Shown here: positions 7,515-16,666 of the stretch, piece by piece | Numbering within the stretch: position 1 is the stretch's first letter | Layout: each line of letters starts with the position of its first letter | Program-made: the position numbers and the translations under genes | Notes under the pieces: generated by a model | Told to the model about the DNA's origin: nothing | What the model saw: the letters and a program-made list of their open reading frames with translations, nothing else | Database searches by the model: none | DNA from: Verticiella alkaliphila | GTDB taxonomy: Bacteria > Pseudomonadota > Gammaproteobacteria > Burkholderiales > Burkholderiaceae_B | Assembly: GCF_018904615.1 (NCBI RefSeq) | Contig: NZ_JADCNH010000002.1 | Span: forward strand, 219,143 to 283,142 | DNA: 64,000 nt | Direction of reading: 5' to 3'

Positions 7515-8525
7515 ATGTCGTTTCATCCGCCTTTGTCTCGTCACCGTCGCGCCGTCATGCTCTCTGCCGTGGCGGGCGCTGCCGGACTCGCGCTGGGACC
7601 GGGCTTCACGCGCCCGGCGCTCGCGCAAGCAGCAACGCCGGCGGCGCCCTTCGCCGCAGGCAATGCTGCAACGTATCGCTTTCAGCTCGGCGACATCACG
7701 GCCACGGTGGTGAGCGACGGCCTGATCGGCGGCCCGCCGGCCATCTATGCGAGCGATGCTGGTGAGCTCGAGCTGGGCGAAGCCTTGCGTCAGGCGTTCC
7801 TGCCCACCGATCACCTCACACTCAACCTGAACGTCCTGCTGCTCGAGATGGGCGGTCGCCGCATCCTGCTCGAAGCCGGCGCTGGCCAGACCATGGGGCC
7901 GCATGGCGGCAGGATCTTCGCCAATCTGGCCGCGCTGGGCCTGCGCCCGGAAGACATCGATGTGATCGTGATCTCGCACACGCACCCAGATCACGTCGGC
8001 AATCTGCGCGCAGCGGATGGGGGCAAGGCCTTCCCGCGCGCCACGGTGTTCGCGCCTCGAGCAGATTGGGATTTCTTCGTGCAGAACGAGCCGGATCTGT
8101 CCTACATGCCGGTGCCGGAAGATTTTCGTCGCCGGTTCGGCGCCGCCATCAAGCGCAGTGTCGAACCGTATGCGGCCTCGATTGAACGCTACGACGCCGG
8201 CGATGAGATCGTGCCGGGTCTCACGACGCTGATCGCGGCAGGGCACACGCCTGGCATGGCCACTTTCCTGGTCCATTCGGGAGACGCGCAATTGCTGCTC
8301 ACCGCAGATCTCGCCTATCACCCTGTCGTCAATATCGACAACGCATGGATCCCCGGTCCCGATCGAGACAAGGAGACCGCGCAGGCGTCGCGTGAACGCA
8401 TCTTCGATCGCGCAGCCGCCGAACGCATGCTGGTGCTGGGCTTTCACTACCCGTTTCCGGGCCTCGGCCGCATGTTGAAGCTCGATCACGCCTATGCCTG
8501 GGTGCCCGCGTACTGGCAGTTCTGA
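7515..8525 (+). CDS. Exported metallo-beta-lactamase-fold hydrolase
   Basis: 336 residues. The ATG at 7515 follows AGGAG (7504-7508). The N-terminus has RHRR and a hydrophobic run ending ALAQA near 40, a Tat-like signal, so it is likely periplasmic. The zinc motif HTHPDH is at 155-160, and later ligands are in AAGHTPG (about 242-248) and TADLAYH. The C-terminal part ends in GFHYPFPGLG. These features match the broad MBL-fold hydrolase group that includes lactonases and methyl-parathion-hydrolase-like proteins. The substrate is unknown. LysR is encoded divergently upstream, the usual sign of an inducible single-enzyme unit. Confidence 0.9.
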   Translation: MSFHPPLSRHRRAVMLSAVAGAAGLALGPGFTRPALAQAATPAAPFAAGNAATYRFQLGDITATVVSDGLIGGPPAIYASDAGELELGEALRQAFLPTDHLTLNLNVLLLEMGGRRILLEAGAGQTMGPHGGRIFANLAALGLRPEDIDVIVISHTHPDHVGNLRAADGGKAFPRATVFAPRADWDFFVQNEPDLSYMPVPEDFRRRFGAAIKRSVEPYAASIERYDAGDEIVPGLTTLIAAGHTPGMATFLVHSGDAQLLLTADLAYHPVVNIDNAWIPGPDRDKETAQASRERIFDRAAAERMLVLGFHYPFPGLGRMLKLDHAYAWVPAYWQF

Positions 8526-8738
8526 TAGGTGGGTACATAGAAACCTGCCACATTCTCAACGTTGAGGGTATGATCCTGCCCGCGCTGCCAGCTCGACAGT
8601 GTGTTCGTGCACGAGCCAAGATCGAGTGTGCAGCATCGGCAGGACGACCTGATAACGAGATCCTAACGGTCCTGCCGACCAGGCGCGACGGGCTTGCCCG
8701 GCGTCGGTGTGGAAGATCCGAAGGGAGTGGCAGGACGC

Positions 8739-9677
8739 ATGTTGCGATTTTGTTGGAGAGAGTTGGTCATGAGGACGCGCGGTTGGCGCGTCATTTCCGC
8801 AGTGGAGTATCGACGTTGCTATGAGCGGTTCGGTGGCAGTGTGATCACGCACCCTGACGTGCTGGATCTCCTGCATGCGCGCATGCCGCTCAGGCCTCGT
8901 TATCTCGGGTTGAAAGGCAAGAATGGAGAGCTGGTCGGGGCTGTCTGTCGATGGGGCAATCGTCTGGCGGGCGACGAGCGCGTCTTGCGCGACGTGGTGC
9001 AGGCGCATTTCGATCTTGGCGCACCCGAGATCGTGCTGCCAGTGTCCAGCGCTGCCGGTGCACGGGCCAACATCCTCACGCTGAAGAGTTCGCATGTGTC
9101 GGCCTTGAACCGCGGTCTCTTCACCAACCTGCGACCCGTGCAGCGTGACCGGCGTCAACTGGCGTTGGCCAAGGACATGAGCGAAAGCGGCTTCTCCGCC
9201 AAGACCAAGCGCAAGCGTCGGCAGGCGGTGCGGGCCTTCCTGGAGGCCGGCGGCACGGTGACGCAGGTCCAGGACCACGATGCCAGCACGTTGGCGAACC
9301 TCTACGAGAACCTGCACCGCAGCCGCTGGGGCAAGGCGCCGGGGGATCGTCAGGCCATGATCGATCTGCTGACGCAGCTGCGCCATCTGTTGTTCGGTCA
9401 AGTGCTTTGGCTCCATGGGGAGCCTGTCGCCTACGATTTCGTGCTGATGGCCCGCAGCCCCGGCTGGCTGTCCGCTGAATGCATCAACGGCGGCGTCGAT
9501 CCGCGCTACCCAGACTTGTCATTGGGTTCCGTGCTGGTCTGGCTGAACCTCGTTCAGGCCTGGGAGATGGCAGAAGCAGAGGGACGCGATCTTCGCTTCT
9601 CGCTGGGTCGCATGGACACGGAGTACAAGAGCACGTGGTGTCGCCCCTCGCCAATCTACAAGACCATCACGTTGTGA
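8739..9677 (+). CDS. mig-14: Mig-14 family protein (GNAT-like, antimicrobial-peptide resistance family)
   Basis: 312 residues. Recognised by GWRVISAVEYRRCYERFGGS with THPDVL near the N-terminus, NGGVDPRYPDLSLGSVLVWLN, and the C-terminal FSLGRMDTEYKSTWC, all characteristic of Mig-14. Salmonella and Pseudomonas Mig-14 are inner-membrane-associated proteins needed for resistance to cationic antimicrobial peptides such as polymyxin and cathelicidin; the biochemical activity is unsettled, though the fold resembles FemAB/GNAT transferases. The start at 8739 (MLRF) matches the family; an ATG at 8769 with GGAGAG upstream is an alternative. The gene stands alone, and no PhoPQ or lipid A genes are nearby. 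Confidence 0.82.
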   Translation: MLRFCWRELVMRTRGWRVISAVEYRRCYERFGGSVITHPDVLDLLHARMPLRPRYLGLKGKNGELVGAVCRWGNRLAGDERVLRDVVQAHFDLGAPEIVLPVSSAAGARANILTLKSSHVSALNRGLFTNLRPVQRDRRQLALAKDMSESGFSAKTKRKRRQAVRAFLEAGGTVTQVQDHDASTLANLYENLHRSRWGKAPGDRQAMIDLLTQLRHLLFGQVLWLHGEPVAYDFVLMARSPGWLSAECINGGVDPRYPDLSLGSVLVWLNLVQAWEMAEAEGRDLRFSLGRMDTEYKSTWCRPSPIYKTITL

Positions 9678-9869
9678 GCCGCGTGTCAGCCTGAAGGCGT
9701 GCCTGGCACGAATCGACACGGGTTGCCCCGAGGTGGCAGTGTAAGCTCGGCCTGTTCGTCGTACGCATGGCCCATCGTGGCCGGCGACGAACGACACTGC
9801 TGCAACCGGCCATGGTCGCGACGCCTGCATAGGCGCGTCGGCCGTGGCCCCATTCGCTGAGGGCCCCAC

Positions 9870-11789
9870 GTGCTTCGTTCCATGCTCGCCATGTTTTCGC
9901 TCTTCGCCTGCTGCGCGATCCCGCCCGCTGCTGCCAGCGCCCCGGTGCTGCCCAAGCGGCAGCCACTGGAAGATTTCTTCCGCAATCCCGAGAAGGGGTA
10001 CTTTCGCCTGTCCGACGACGGCAAGACGCTGGGCTTCATGATGCCCGCTGCCGTGGACGGCAGCCCGCCGCGCATGAATGTGTTCGTGCAGCCGCTGGCC
10101 GATGGCCGCCCGACGGGCGAGCCGCGCCGTCTGACGGCAGAGACCGATCGCGATATCGGCAACTACTTCTGGAAGGGCTCCGACACCATCCTCTTCGCCA
10201 AGGACTTCGGTGGCGACGAGAATTTCCATGTGGTGGCCGTGGATGCGGCGTCCGGCAAGATCACGGATCTCACGCCCTACGAGAACGTGCGCGCCAGCAT
10301 CGAGGACGATCTGCCGGACGACCCCGATCACGTGCTGATCAGCCACAATCAACGTGATGCCACGGTGTTCGACGTGTTCCGCGTGAACGTGCGCACGGGC
10401 GAGCAGAAGCTCGTGGCACAGAACCCCGGCAACATTGTCGGCTGGGGCACGGATCACCAAGGCCGTTTGCGCCTGGCCATGGCCACCGACGGCCTGGAAA
10501 CCGTGCTGCTGTACCGCGACACGGAAGAGGCCGAGTTCAAGCCCATCGTGCGCACCGACTACCGCACGTCGGTGTCGCCTGCCTTCTTCACGTTCGACGA
10601 CAAGAAGCTCTACACGCTGAGCAATCGCGGCCGCGATCGCCTCTCGCTGGTGGTGGTGGATCCCAAGAACCCGGATGCCGAAGAACTCATCTTCGAGCCG
10701 CCCCAGGTGGATCTGGGCGGCGTGGGCTACTCGCGCAAGCGCAAGGTGCTCACGGTGGCGACGTATGAGCCAGCCAAGACCGAGCGCAAGTACTTCGACA
10801 AGGAAACCGAGCAGCTCTTCGCGCGCCTGCAGCAGCACCTGCCCGGCTACGAGGTAGACGTGCAGAGCTGGAACCGCGACGAGGACACCTTCATCGTGGC
10901 CGCGCACAACGACCGCACGCCGGGCCGCCGCTATCTGTATGGTGCCAAGCAGGACGTGCTGACCGAACTCGCACAGATCAACCCGGCGCTGGCTGAGAGC
11001 GACATGGCCGAGATGCGGCCCATCGAGTACACCTCGCGCGATGGCCTGACGATCCATGGCTACCTGACGCTGCCGCGTGGCCGCGATCCCAAGAATCTCG
11101 CGTGCATCGTCAACCCGCACGGCGGGCCGTGGGCGCGCGACAGCTGGGGCTTCAATCCCGAGGTGCAGTTCCTCGCCAATCGCGGCTTCTGCGTGCTGCA
11201 GGTCAACTTCCGGGGCTCCACCGGCTACGGCCGCAAGTTCTGGGAGGCGGGCTTCGGCCAGTGGGGCCTCACGATGCAGGACGACATCACCGATGGCGTG
11301 AACTGGCTGGTGGAGCAGGGCATTGCCGATCCCAAGCGCATCGGCATCTACGGCGCGAGCTATGGCGGCTACGCCACGCTGGCGGGCGTGGCCTTCACGC
11401 CGGATCTGTACGCGGCGGCCGTGGACTACGTGGGCGTATCCAACCTCTTCACCTTCATGAACACCATCCCGCCGTACTGGGAGCCCATGCTCAAGCAGAT
11501 GCGCGAGATGGTGGGCGATCCGGAGCGTGACAAGGAGCGTCTCACGGCCACGTCGCCCGCGCTGCATGCGGACAAGATCCGCACGCCGTTGTTCATCGCC
11601 CAAGGCGCGCGCGATCCGCGCGTGAACAAGGCGGAGAGCGACCAGATCGTGGAGGCGCTGCGCAAACGCGGCGTGGAGGTTGAATACATGGTCAAGGACA
11701 ACGAAGGGCACGGTTTCCACAACGAGGAGAACCGCTTCGAGTTCTATCACGCCATGGAGCGCTTCCTGACCGAGCACCTGAAGCCCTAA
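9870..11789 (+). CDS. S9 family prolyl oligopeptidase-type serine peptidase, exported
   Basis: 639 residues with a signal peptide ending near PPAAASA. Residues about 40-370 form the beta-propeller that gates access (repeats such as FLISHNQRDATVFDVFRV-like blades). The C-terminal alpha/beta hydrolase domain has the nucleophile in GASYGGYA (Ser497), Asp582 in ARDPRV and His614 in EGHGF, a complete triad. The oxyanion region NPHGGP is present. It cleaves peptides after Pro or similar residues, probably in the periplasm. It is monocistronic, with a hairpin terminator at 11839-11859. Confidence 0.94.
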   Translation: MLRSMLAMFSLFACCAIPPAAASAPVLPKRQPLEDFFRNPEKGYFRLSDDGKTLGFMMPAAVDGSPPRMNVFVQPLADGRPTGEPRRLTAETDRDIGNYFWKGSDTILFAKDFGGDENFHVVAVDAASGKITDLTPYENVRASIEDDLPDDPDHVLISHNQRDATVFDVFRVNVRTGEQKLVAQNPGNIVGWGTDHQGRLRLAMATDGLETVLLYRDTEEAEFKPIVRTDYRTSVSPAFFTFDDKKLYTLSNRGRDRLSLVVVDPKNPDAEELIFEPPQVDLGGVGYSRKRKVLTVATYEPAKTERKYFDKETEQLFARLQQHLPGYEVDVQSWNRDEDTFIVAAHNDRTPGRRYLYGAKQDVLTELAQINPALAESDMAEMRPIEYTSRDGLTIHGYLTLPRGRDPKNLACIVNPHGGPWARDSWGFNPEVQFLANRGFCVLQVNFRGSTGYGRKFWEAGFGQWGLTMQDDITDGVNWLVEQGIADPKRIGIYGASYGGYATLAGVAFTPDLYAAAVDYVGVSNLFTFMNTIPPYWEPMLKQMREMVGDPERDKERLTATSPALHADKIRTPLFIAQGARDPRVNKAESDQIVEALRKRGVEVEYMVKDNEGHGFHNEENRFEFYHAMERFLTEHLKP

Positions 11790-11838
11790 GGCAGGTCAGG
11801 GGAAGGCCGGGCGTTGTGCCCGGCCTTCGAAGCGCGGC

Positions 11839-11864
11839 GCGGCGCTTTGCAAGCGCCGCATTTT
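11839..11864 (+). terminator. Rho-independent terminator of the S9 peptidase gene
   Basis: GCGGCGCTT (11839-11847), loop TGC, AAGCGCCGC (11851-11859), followed by ATTTT. A perfect 9-bp stem plus a T-rich tail. Confidence 0.8.
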
Positions 11865-11867
11865 GTG

Positions 11868-11873
11868 TATAAT
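11868..11873 (+). promoter_or_regulatory. -10 box of the tRNA-His promoter
   Basis: A consensus TATAAT lies 49 bases before the tRNA. A possible -35 (CTTTGC, 11845-11850) at 17-base spacing overlaps the terminator stem, so the upstream hairpin and this promoter are nested. Confidence 0.55.
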
Positions 11874-11922
11874 CATTTTCTTTCCTGCAAGGCGCTCGTC
11901 TTGCACGCCGTTCGGCACCAGT

Positions 11923-11999
11923 GGTGGCTGTAGCTCAGTTGGTAGAGTCCTGGATTGTGATTCCAGTTGTCGTGGGTTCGAGTCCCATCAGCCACCCCA
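11923..11999 (+). tRNA. tRNA-His (anticodon GUG)
   Basis: 77 nt including the encoded extra G at position -1 (11923) that pairs with C73, the hallmark of tRNA-His. The acceptor GTGGCTG (11924-11930) pairs with CAGCCAC (11989-11995). The anticodon loop contains GTG within GGATTGTGATTCC. The CCA is encoded at 11997-11999. Confidence 0.98.
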
Positions 12000-12011
12000 A
12001 AGAATTCGCGC

Positions 12012-12037
12012 AAACAAGGACCTTCGGGTCCTTGTTT
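12012..12037. terminator. Terminator after tRNA-His with UUCG tetraloop
   Basis: AAACAAGGACC (12012-12022), loop TTCG, GGTCCTTGTTT (12027-12037). A perfect 11-bp stem capped by an exceptionally stable UUCG loop, ending in TTT; the flanking A-run makes it usable from the opposite gene (ElaA-like) too. Confidence 0.85.
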
Positions 12038-12080
12038 CGTTTCCGGCGTCCGCCATATGGGCATCAGGAACCGCAGCGTC

Positions 12081-12539
12081 TTATCCGCTAGCCGCGCACC
12101 GCGTCATCTCGATGTGCGGAATTCCATCTTCGCTGTAGATCTCGCTGGTGCGCTCGAAGCCCAGCGATTCATAGAAAGCCTGGAGCCGCGCCTGCGCGCC
12201 GATCCTGATGTTCCGGCCAGGATAGGTGGCTGCGGTGAACCGGATGGCTTCTGCCATCAGTTGACGGCCGATCTTCAACGCGCGGAATGTCTCGACTGTC
12301 ATCACCCGTCCAATGGACGGATCGTCATACTTCACGCCGGGCGCCACGACGCGGGCATAGCCCGCGAGCTCGCCATCGGACCGCACCGACAGGTGCCATG
12401 AGGCAAAGTCGGCGCCGTCGATCTCCTGATAGGGACATGCCTGTTCGACCACGAACACGGCCTCGCGGGCGCCGAGGATGTCGTAGATCTGCCTGGGCGT
12501 CATGGATTCCATTCTTGCCCATTCAAAAGTGATCGACAC
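12081..12539 (-). CDS. ElaA-like GNAT N-acetyltransferase
   Basis: 152 residues. VFVVEQACPYQEIDGAD with WHL is the diagnostic ElaA segment; GRVMTVETFRALKIGRQLMAEA is the acetyl-CoA-binding loop, and AQARLQAFYESLGFERTSEIYSEDGIPHIEM is the usual C-terminus. ElaA proteins are acetyltransferases of unknown physiological substrate. The gene converges with tRNA-His and shares its terminator region. Confidence 0.92.
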   Translation of the reverse strand: MSITFEWARMESMTPRQIYDILGAREAVFVVEQACPYQEIDGADFASWHLSVRSDGELAGYARVVAPGVKYDDPSIGRVMTVETFRALKIGRQLMAEAIRFTAATYPGRNIRIGAQARLQAFYESLGFERTSEIYSEDGIPHIEMTRCAASG

Positions 12540-12660
12540 GCGTGCCTCCCCGGTTCATCTGTCGGCGATTGTAAAGCGGCTGCCAGACCTGACACCGTCC
12601 ATCGACCGATGAACGCATCCTTTCTATACTCCGGCGTTTTGCTCCGAAGGATGTCCCTGC

Positions 12661-13023
12661 ATGCGCGTCGCTGGCCTCCTCGTCGCTACTCTGATGCTGT
12701 CCACCCTCTCTGGCTGCTACATCACCCGGGTCTCGGAGACTCGGCACGACCGGGACGTCACGCGCATGAACGCGGAAGGCCGCACGCTGGATGACGCGCG
12801 GCGCGCCGCGGAGCGGATCGGGTTCGTCTGCGAGTCTTCCATTCACCGAAGCTATCCGGTCAGGATCGACGGGGTGGACCGGCAGGCTGACATTCTCGAG
12901 TGCAACAAGAAGTCGTTCGAATGGTTCTGCCCGCAGCGACGTTATGCAAGCTTCATGGCAGATCCGGCCACGCAGATCGTGTTCAACGTGGGACGGCGTG
13001 TCGTGGAGCGCAGCTGCTTCTGA
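12661..13023 (+). CDS. Small lipoprotein, function unknown
   Basis: 120 residues. A type II signal peptide ends in the lipobox LSGC (Cys19), so the protein should be lipid-anchored. The mature domain has four further cysteines (FVCESS, ILECNKKSFEWFCPQ, ERSCF), likely two disulfides. No family is recognised. It stands alone on the plus strand, divergent from the ElaA-like gene. Confidence 0.75.
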   Translation: MRVAGLLVATLMLSTLSGCYITRVSETRHDRDVTRMNAEGRTLDDARRAAERIGFVCESSIHRSYPVRIDGVDRQADILECNKKSFEWFCPQRRYASFMADPATQIVFNVGRRVVERSCF

Positions 13024-13136
13024 ACATGACTTCGTGACGAATCGTCGGGTCTGGTCATGGTCCGTTGCCGATCGTGTCGCCGCGGCGCAGGGTGGGTGAT
13101 ACTCTGAAGCCTGATGACCTACGCTCAGGAGGCCAC

Positions 13137-13376
13137 ATGGAAACCTTTGTTCAGGACCAGCAGCAACTGCGCCAGATGATCTTCGAGATGGAAACGGCGC
13201 TGGACCAACCGTCGTTGCCCGCCGGCACGCTCGAGAGCTGGAAGGCCACGTATCAGGAGATCCAGCTGCGCAGCGAGGATGTGTCGGACGCGCCGGGCGG
13301 CGCGGAGGCCGTCAACAGCCAGCATCTTCACAACCGGGCGCGTGATCTTCTGACACGGCTCACTCAGGCGCGTTGA
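13137..13376 (+). CDS. Small acidic helical protein, function unknown
   Basis: 79 residues, start at 13137 set by AGGAGG (13127-13132) with a four-base gap. The sequence is predicted almost wholly helical, with heptad-like Leu/Gln/Glu spacing (FVQDQQQLRQMIFEMETAL; SQHLHNRARDLLTRLTQ). No signal peptide, Cys or known motif. A strong terminator follows, which supports expression as its own unit. Confidence 0.65.
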   Translation: METFVQDQQQLRQMIFEMETALDQPSLPAGTLESWKATYQEIQLRSEDVSDAPGGAEAVNSQHLHNRARDLLTRLTQAR

Positions 13377-13394
13377 ACACCCGTCGCACGGTCG

Positions 13395-13419
13395 AAAGCC
13401 CGCATCTGCGGGCTTTTTT
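13395..13419 (+). terminator. Rho-independent terminator
   Basis: AAAGCCCGC (13395-13403), loop ATCT, GCGGGCTTT (13408-13416) and a run of six T in all. Ends the small helical-protein transcript. Confidence 0.92.
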
Positions 13420-13442
13420 ACATCTGGGCGGTGAGAGCGCTC

Positions 13443-14849
13443 TCACCGCATCCGGAAGATCTTGCCTGGGTTCATCAGGCCGCGCGGATCCAGCGCCCGC
13501 TTGACGGCGCGCATCAGGTCCACCGCGCCTTCGCCGGTCTCCTCGACCAGGAAATCCATCTTGTGCAGCCCGATGCCGTGCTCGCCTGTGCAGGTGCCGC
13601 CCACGGCGAGCGTGCGCGCCACGAGGTCGTGGCTCAGGCGCTCAGCGCGCTCGCGCTCGTCGGGCGATTCGGGATCGATGAGATAGCCCATGTGGAAGTT
13701 GCCGTCGCCCACGTGGCCCACCAGGAAGTAGGGGATGCCGCTGGCATTGGCGTCGTCCACGGCCGCGCGCACGCTGTCGGCCAGGCGCGAGATCGGCACG
13801 CACGTGTCGGTCGTGACGGCCCGGCAGCCGGGGCGTGACTGCAGGGCGGCAAAGAAGGCGTTGTGACGCGCCGTCCAGAGCCGCGTGCGGTCTTCGGGCG
13901 TGGTGGCCCAGGAGAAGTCATTGCCGCCGGCCTCGCTGGCGAGCGCCTGCACGGTCTCGGCCTGCTCCTGCACGCTGGCCGGCGAACCATGGAATTCCAT
14001 CAGCAGCATCGGCTCTTCGCGCAGCGTGAGCTTGGCGTGGGCGTTCACCATGCGCACGGTGTTGCCGTCCAGGAGCTCCACGCGGGCGATGGGCACGCCG
14101 AGCTGGATGGTCTGGATCACCGTCTGCACCGCCGCGTCCAGGTCCGGAAAGAAGCAGATCGCCGCCGACACGGCCTCGGGCAGCGGATAGAGCCGCACGG
14201 TGACCTCGGTCATGACGCCCAGGGTGCCTTCGCTCCCCACGAAAAGTCGTGTGAGGTCATAGCCTGCACTGCTCTTCCTGGCTTGTGTGCCGGTGCGGAT
14301 GACATCGCCCTGTGCAGTGACCACCTCGAGCGCCAGCACGTTCTCGCGCATGGTGCCGTAGCGCACGGCATTGGTCCCGGAGGCGCGCGTGGCGGCCATG
14401 CCGCCCAGCGAGGCATCGGCGCCCGGATCGATGGGGAAGAAGAGCCCCGTGTCGCGCAGTTCCTCGTTCAGTTGCTTGCGGGTGACGCCCGGCTGCACAG
14501 TGGCCACGAGGTCGTCCCCCTGGATCGACAGCACGCGATTCATGCGCGAGACGTCGATGCTGATGCCGCCCTGTACAGCCAGGAGGTGGCCCTCGATGGA
14601 CGAGCCTGCGCCGTAGGGAATCACGGGCACGCCGTGTTCGCCGGCCAGCCGCACCGCATCCACCACGTCCTGCGTACTTTCCGCGAACACGACCGCGCCG
14701 GGCGGTGGCACGTCGAAGACGGATTCGTCGCGGCCATGTTGCGCGCGCACGGCCAGCGCGGTGGAGCAGTTCGCCGCGAAGCGCGTCTGCAGCGCGTCGA
14801 TGAGGGCGGGCCGCAACGGGAAGTCAGGTGGCGGGACGAGGGTGGACAT
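13443..14849 (-). CDS. FAD-binding oxidase, D-lactate dehydrogenase (cytochrome)/GlcD-like
   Basis: 468 residues from the ATG at 14849; the open frame extends further upstream but without a typical N-terminus. It belongs to the vanillyl-alcohol-oxidase flavoprotein group: PCMH FAD-binding domain with VPVIPYGAGSSIEGH, then GMAATRASGTNAVRYGTM, and a C-terminal cap ending CTGEHGIGLHKMDFL and LDPRGLMNPGKIF. GHVGDGNFH is the active-site segment of D-2-hydroxyacid dehydrogenases. It oxidises D-lactate or another D-2-hydroxy acid and passes electrons to cytochrome or quinone. A TetR gene diverges from it, 131 bases away, and probably controls it. Confidence 0.92.
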   Translation of the reverse strand: MSTLVPPPDFPLRPALIDALQTRFAANCSTALAVRAQHGRDESVFDVPPPGAVVFAESTQDVVDAVRLAGEHGVPVIPYGAGSSIEGHLLAVQGGISIDVSRMNRVLSIQGDDLVATVQPGVTRKQLNEELRDTGLFFPIDPGADASLGGMAATRASGTNAVRYGTMRENVLALEVVTAQGDVIRTGTQARKSSAGYDLTRLFVGSEGTLGVMTEVTVRLYPLPEAVSAAICFFPDLDAAVQTVIQTIQLGVPIARVELLDGNTVRMVNAHAKLTLREEPMLLMEFHGSPASVQEQAETVQALASEAGGNDFSWATTPEDRTRLWTARHNAFFAALQSRPGCRAVTTDTCVPISRLADSVRAAVDDANASGIPYFLVGHVGDGNFHMGYLIDPESPDERERAERLSHDLVARTLAVGGTCTGEHGIGLHKMDFLVEETGEGAVDLMRAVKRALDPRGLMNPGKIFRMR

Positions 14850-14945
14850 GGCGGTCTCCAGCGGGTGTCTGCGGCATTGTCCCTGATGTGAACGACGCGC
14901 GGCTTCGGGTTTACGCGAAAGGGCAAAGCGGCCACTTTCATTTAC

Positions 14946-14959
14946 ATTATGCTCGTAAT
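14946..14959. promoter_or_regulatory. Possible operator between the FAD oxidase and TetR genes
   Basis: ATTA-N6-TAAT inverted repeat (14946-14949 and 14956-14959) in the divergent intergenic region, the only AT-rich patch there. Suitable for a TetR dimer, but the arms are short. Confidence 0.3.
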
Positions 14960-14980
14960 CCATATTGCATTGCATGGGTG

Positions 14981-15637
14981 ATGACCCTGACTAACCCGAC
15001 CCCAAGCCGCCAGCCCCGGCGCAGCCACGCCGAGCGCAGCGCCGCGACCCGTGGCCGGCTGATCGCCACCGCCATCGACGTGATCGAGTCTGGCGGCCTG
15101 GAAGACATGTCCATCCATCAGCTTGCGCGTCGGGCAGGCTTGAGCTCGGGCGCGGTGCAACACCACTTCGAATCGAAGGCAGCGCTCATGATGCGCGTGC
15201 TCGAGTCGCTGCTCGCGTCGGACGCGTGGGAGGCGCACCGCTTACCGCCGGCGGACTCGGCGCTGCCGTCGCGCGCGCGGTTCTTCTTGCAGGCACTCTG
15301 GGAGCGGCTCTACGCGCAGCCACGGTTCATCGCCGCCTGGCACATCTATCTCAGCAGCCGCGGCCAGCCCGAGGTACTCGCCGAGGTGGCCGAGCAGCGA
15401 CGCGTCCTGAACGACAAGATGCGCAGCGACTTTCTTGCGGCGCTCCCGGAATTGCACGCGCTGCCCGAGACGCGGCGCGACGCAGTGGTGGCCACCGTGC
15501 TGTCGACGCTGCGCGGGCTGGGCCTGCTGGCCTTGTTCCCGGGGGATCCGGGTGCGCCGCAGTCGCAACTCGACTGTCTGGCCGAGCTTCTCGTCAGTCA
15601 ATGCGGAGCGGATCTGCCGCCCACGCAGGCAGGCTAA
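14981..15637 (+). CDS. TetR family transcriptional regulator
   Basis: 218 residues from the ATG at 14981. The N-terminal TetR helix-turn-helix is clear: AATRGRLIATAIDVIESGGL, SIHQLARRAGLSSGAVQHHF, SKAALMMRVLE. The rest is a helical ligand-binding domain. It is transcribed away from the FAD oxidase, and a Bug receptor follows 48 bases after its stop, so it may regulate both sides. The effector is unknown. Confidence 0.92.
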   Translation: MTLTNPTPSRQPRRSHAERSAATRGRLIATAIDVIESGGLEDMSIHQLARRAGLSSGAVQHHFESKAALMMRVLESLLASDAWEAHRLPPADSALPSRARFFLQALWERLYAQPRFIAAWHIYLSSRGQPEVLAEVAEQRRVLNDKMRSDFLAALPELHALPETRRDAVVATVLSTLRGLGLLALFPGDPGAPQSQLDCLAELLVSQCGADLPPTQAG

Positions 15638-15685
15638 ACGCGCCGTCGTGCGCGTGTCTGCCGACTCTTCCCATCTCTGGAGACT

Positions 15686-16666
15686 ATGGTGAATCCGCTT
15701 TTTCGTCGTGCGCCCGTGTGCGCCGCGCTGTTGCTTGCCGTCGCGACGGCGCATGCCCAGTCCTATCCGGACCGGCCGATCCAGATGATCGCGCAGCAGC
15801 CTCCGGGTAGCGGCTCGGATGCCATGACCCGCTCGTGGTCGGAATGCGCCTCGCGCGAGCTTGGCCAGCCGATCGTCGTGCAGAACCGCCCAGGGGCCAA
15901 TGGCGTGCTGGCGGTGAACCAACTCAAGGGTCAGCCCGCCGATGGCTATACGCTCATGACCGTCGGCATGTCGCAGATGACGATCACGCCCTACGTATAT
16001 CGGCAGGCGCCGTACGACCCCGCCAAGGACTTCGCTGATGCCGGCGTGATCGCAACCTCGCCGCTGGTGCTCACCGTCCCCACGGCACTGGGCGTGACCA
16101 AGCTCGACGATCTCGCCACGGTTGGCAAGGCGCAGGCCGGCGGCCTCGACTTCGGTTCGCCAGGCAACGGCAGCCCTGCCCATCTGCTCACGACGGCGCT
16201 GATGGAGCGCATCGGGGTGCCCGCCACGCACGTGCCGTTCGTTGGCGAATCCGCCGGCGTCACGGCGCTGATCGGCGATCAGATCCAGGCGATGACGCTC
16301 GTGCTCGGCACGGCAGTGCCGCACGTGAAATCCGGCAAGCTGACGGCGCTGGCGCTTTTCGGCCAGGAGCGCTCGACGCTGCTGCCGGATGTGCCGACAT
16401 TGGCCGAGGCGCTGTCCGCGGCCGCGGACCTGTCGCGGCCCTCATGGATCGCGGTGGTGGCCAAGGCCGGCACGTCGCCCGCCATCCTGGAGCGCGTCGC
16501 TGCCGCCACCCGCGCGTGCAATGGCGACGAGGCTTATCGCGCGCGCATGCAGAACATGAACCTCACGCTCGTGGACGCGAAAGCCGGCGATGCGCAGGTC
16601 TGGTCGCAGCGGGATACCAAGGTGTGGCAGCCCCTGATCGAGCGCCTGGGCCTGGTGGCCGAGTGA
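15686..16666 (+). CDS. Bug/TctC family periplasmic receptor
   Basis: 326 residues; the start is supported by GGAGA eight bases upstream. Signal peptide ends AHAQ (about 25). Family motifs: IAQQPPGSGSDAMTR (the first ligand loop, with PPGSGSD in place of the usual PGGxxD), VQNRPGANGV and GSPGNGSPAHLL. It follows TetR by 48 bases and may be cotranscribed. No membrane components are nearby. The ligand is unknown; the sulfatase genes beginning 1.2 kb downstream suggest an organosulfate-derived carboxylate as one possibility. Confidence 0.92.
   Translation: MVNPLFRRAPVCAALLLAVATAHAQSYPDRPIQMIAQQPPGSGSDAMTRSWSECASRELGQPIVVQNRPGANGVLAVNQLKGQPADGYTLMTVGMSQMTITPYVYRQAPYDPAKDFADAGVIATSPLVLTVPTALGVTKLDDLATVGKAQAGGLDFGSPGNGSPAHLLTTALMERIGVPATHVPFVGESAGVTALIGDQIQAMTLVLGTAVPHVKSGKLTALALFGQERSTLLPDVPTLAEALSAAADLSRPSWIAVVAKAGTSPAILERVAAATRACNGDEAYRARMQNMNLTLVDAKAGDAQVWSQRDTKVWQPLIERLGLVAE

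Noticed and set aside
9519..11777. 752-residue minus-strand open frame
   Set aside because: Antisense to the S9 peptidase, which has a complete catalytic triad; the frame has no known motif and an Arg/His-rich composition.
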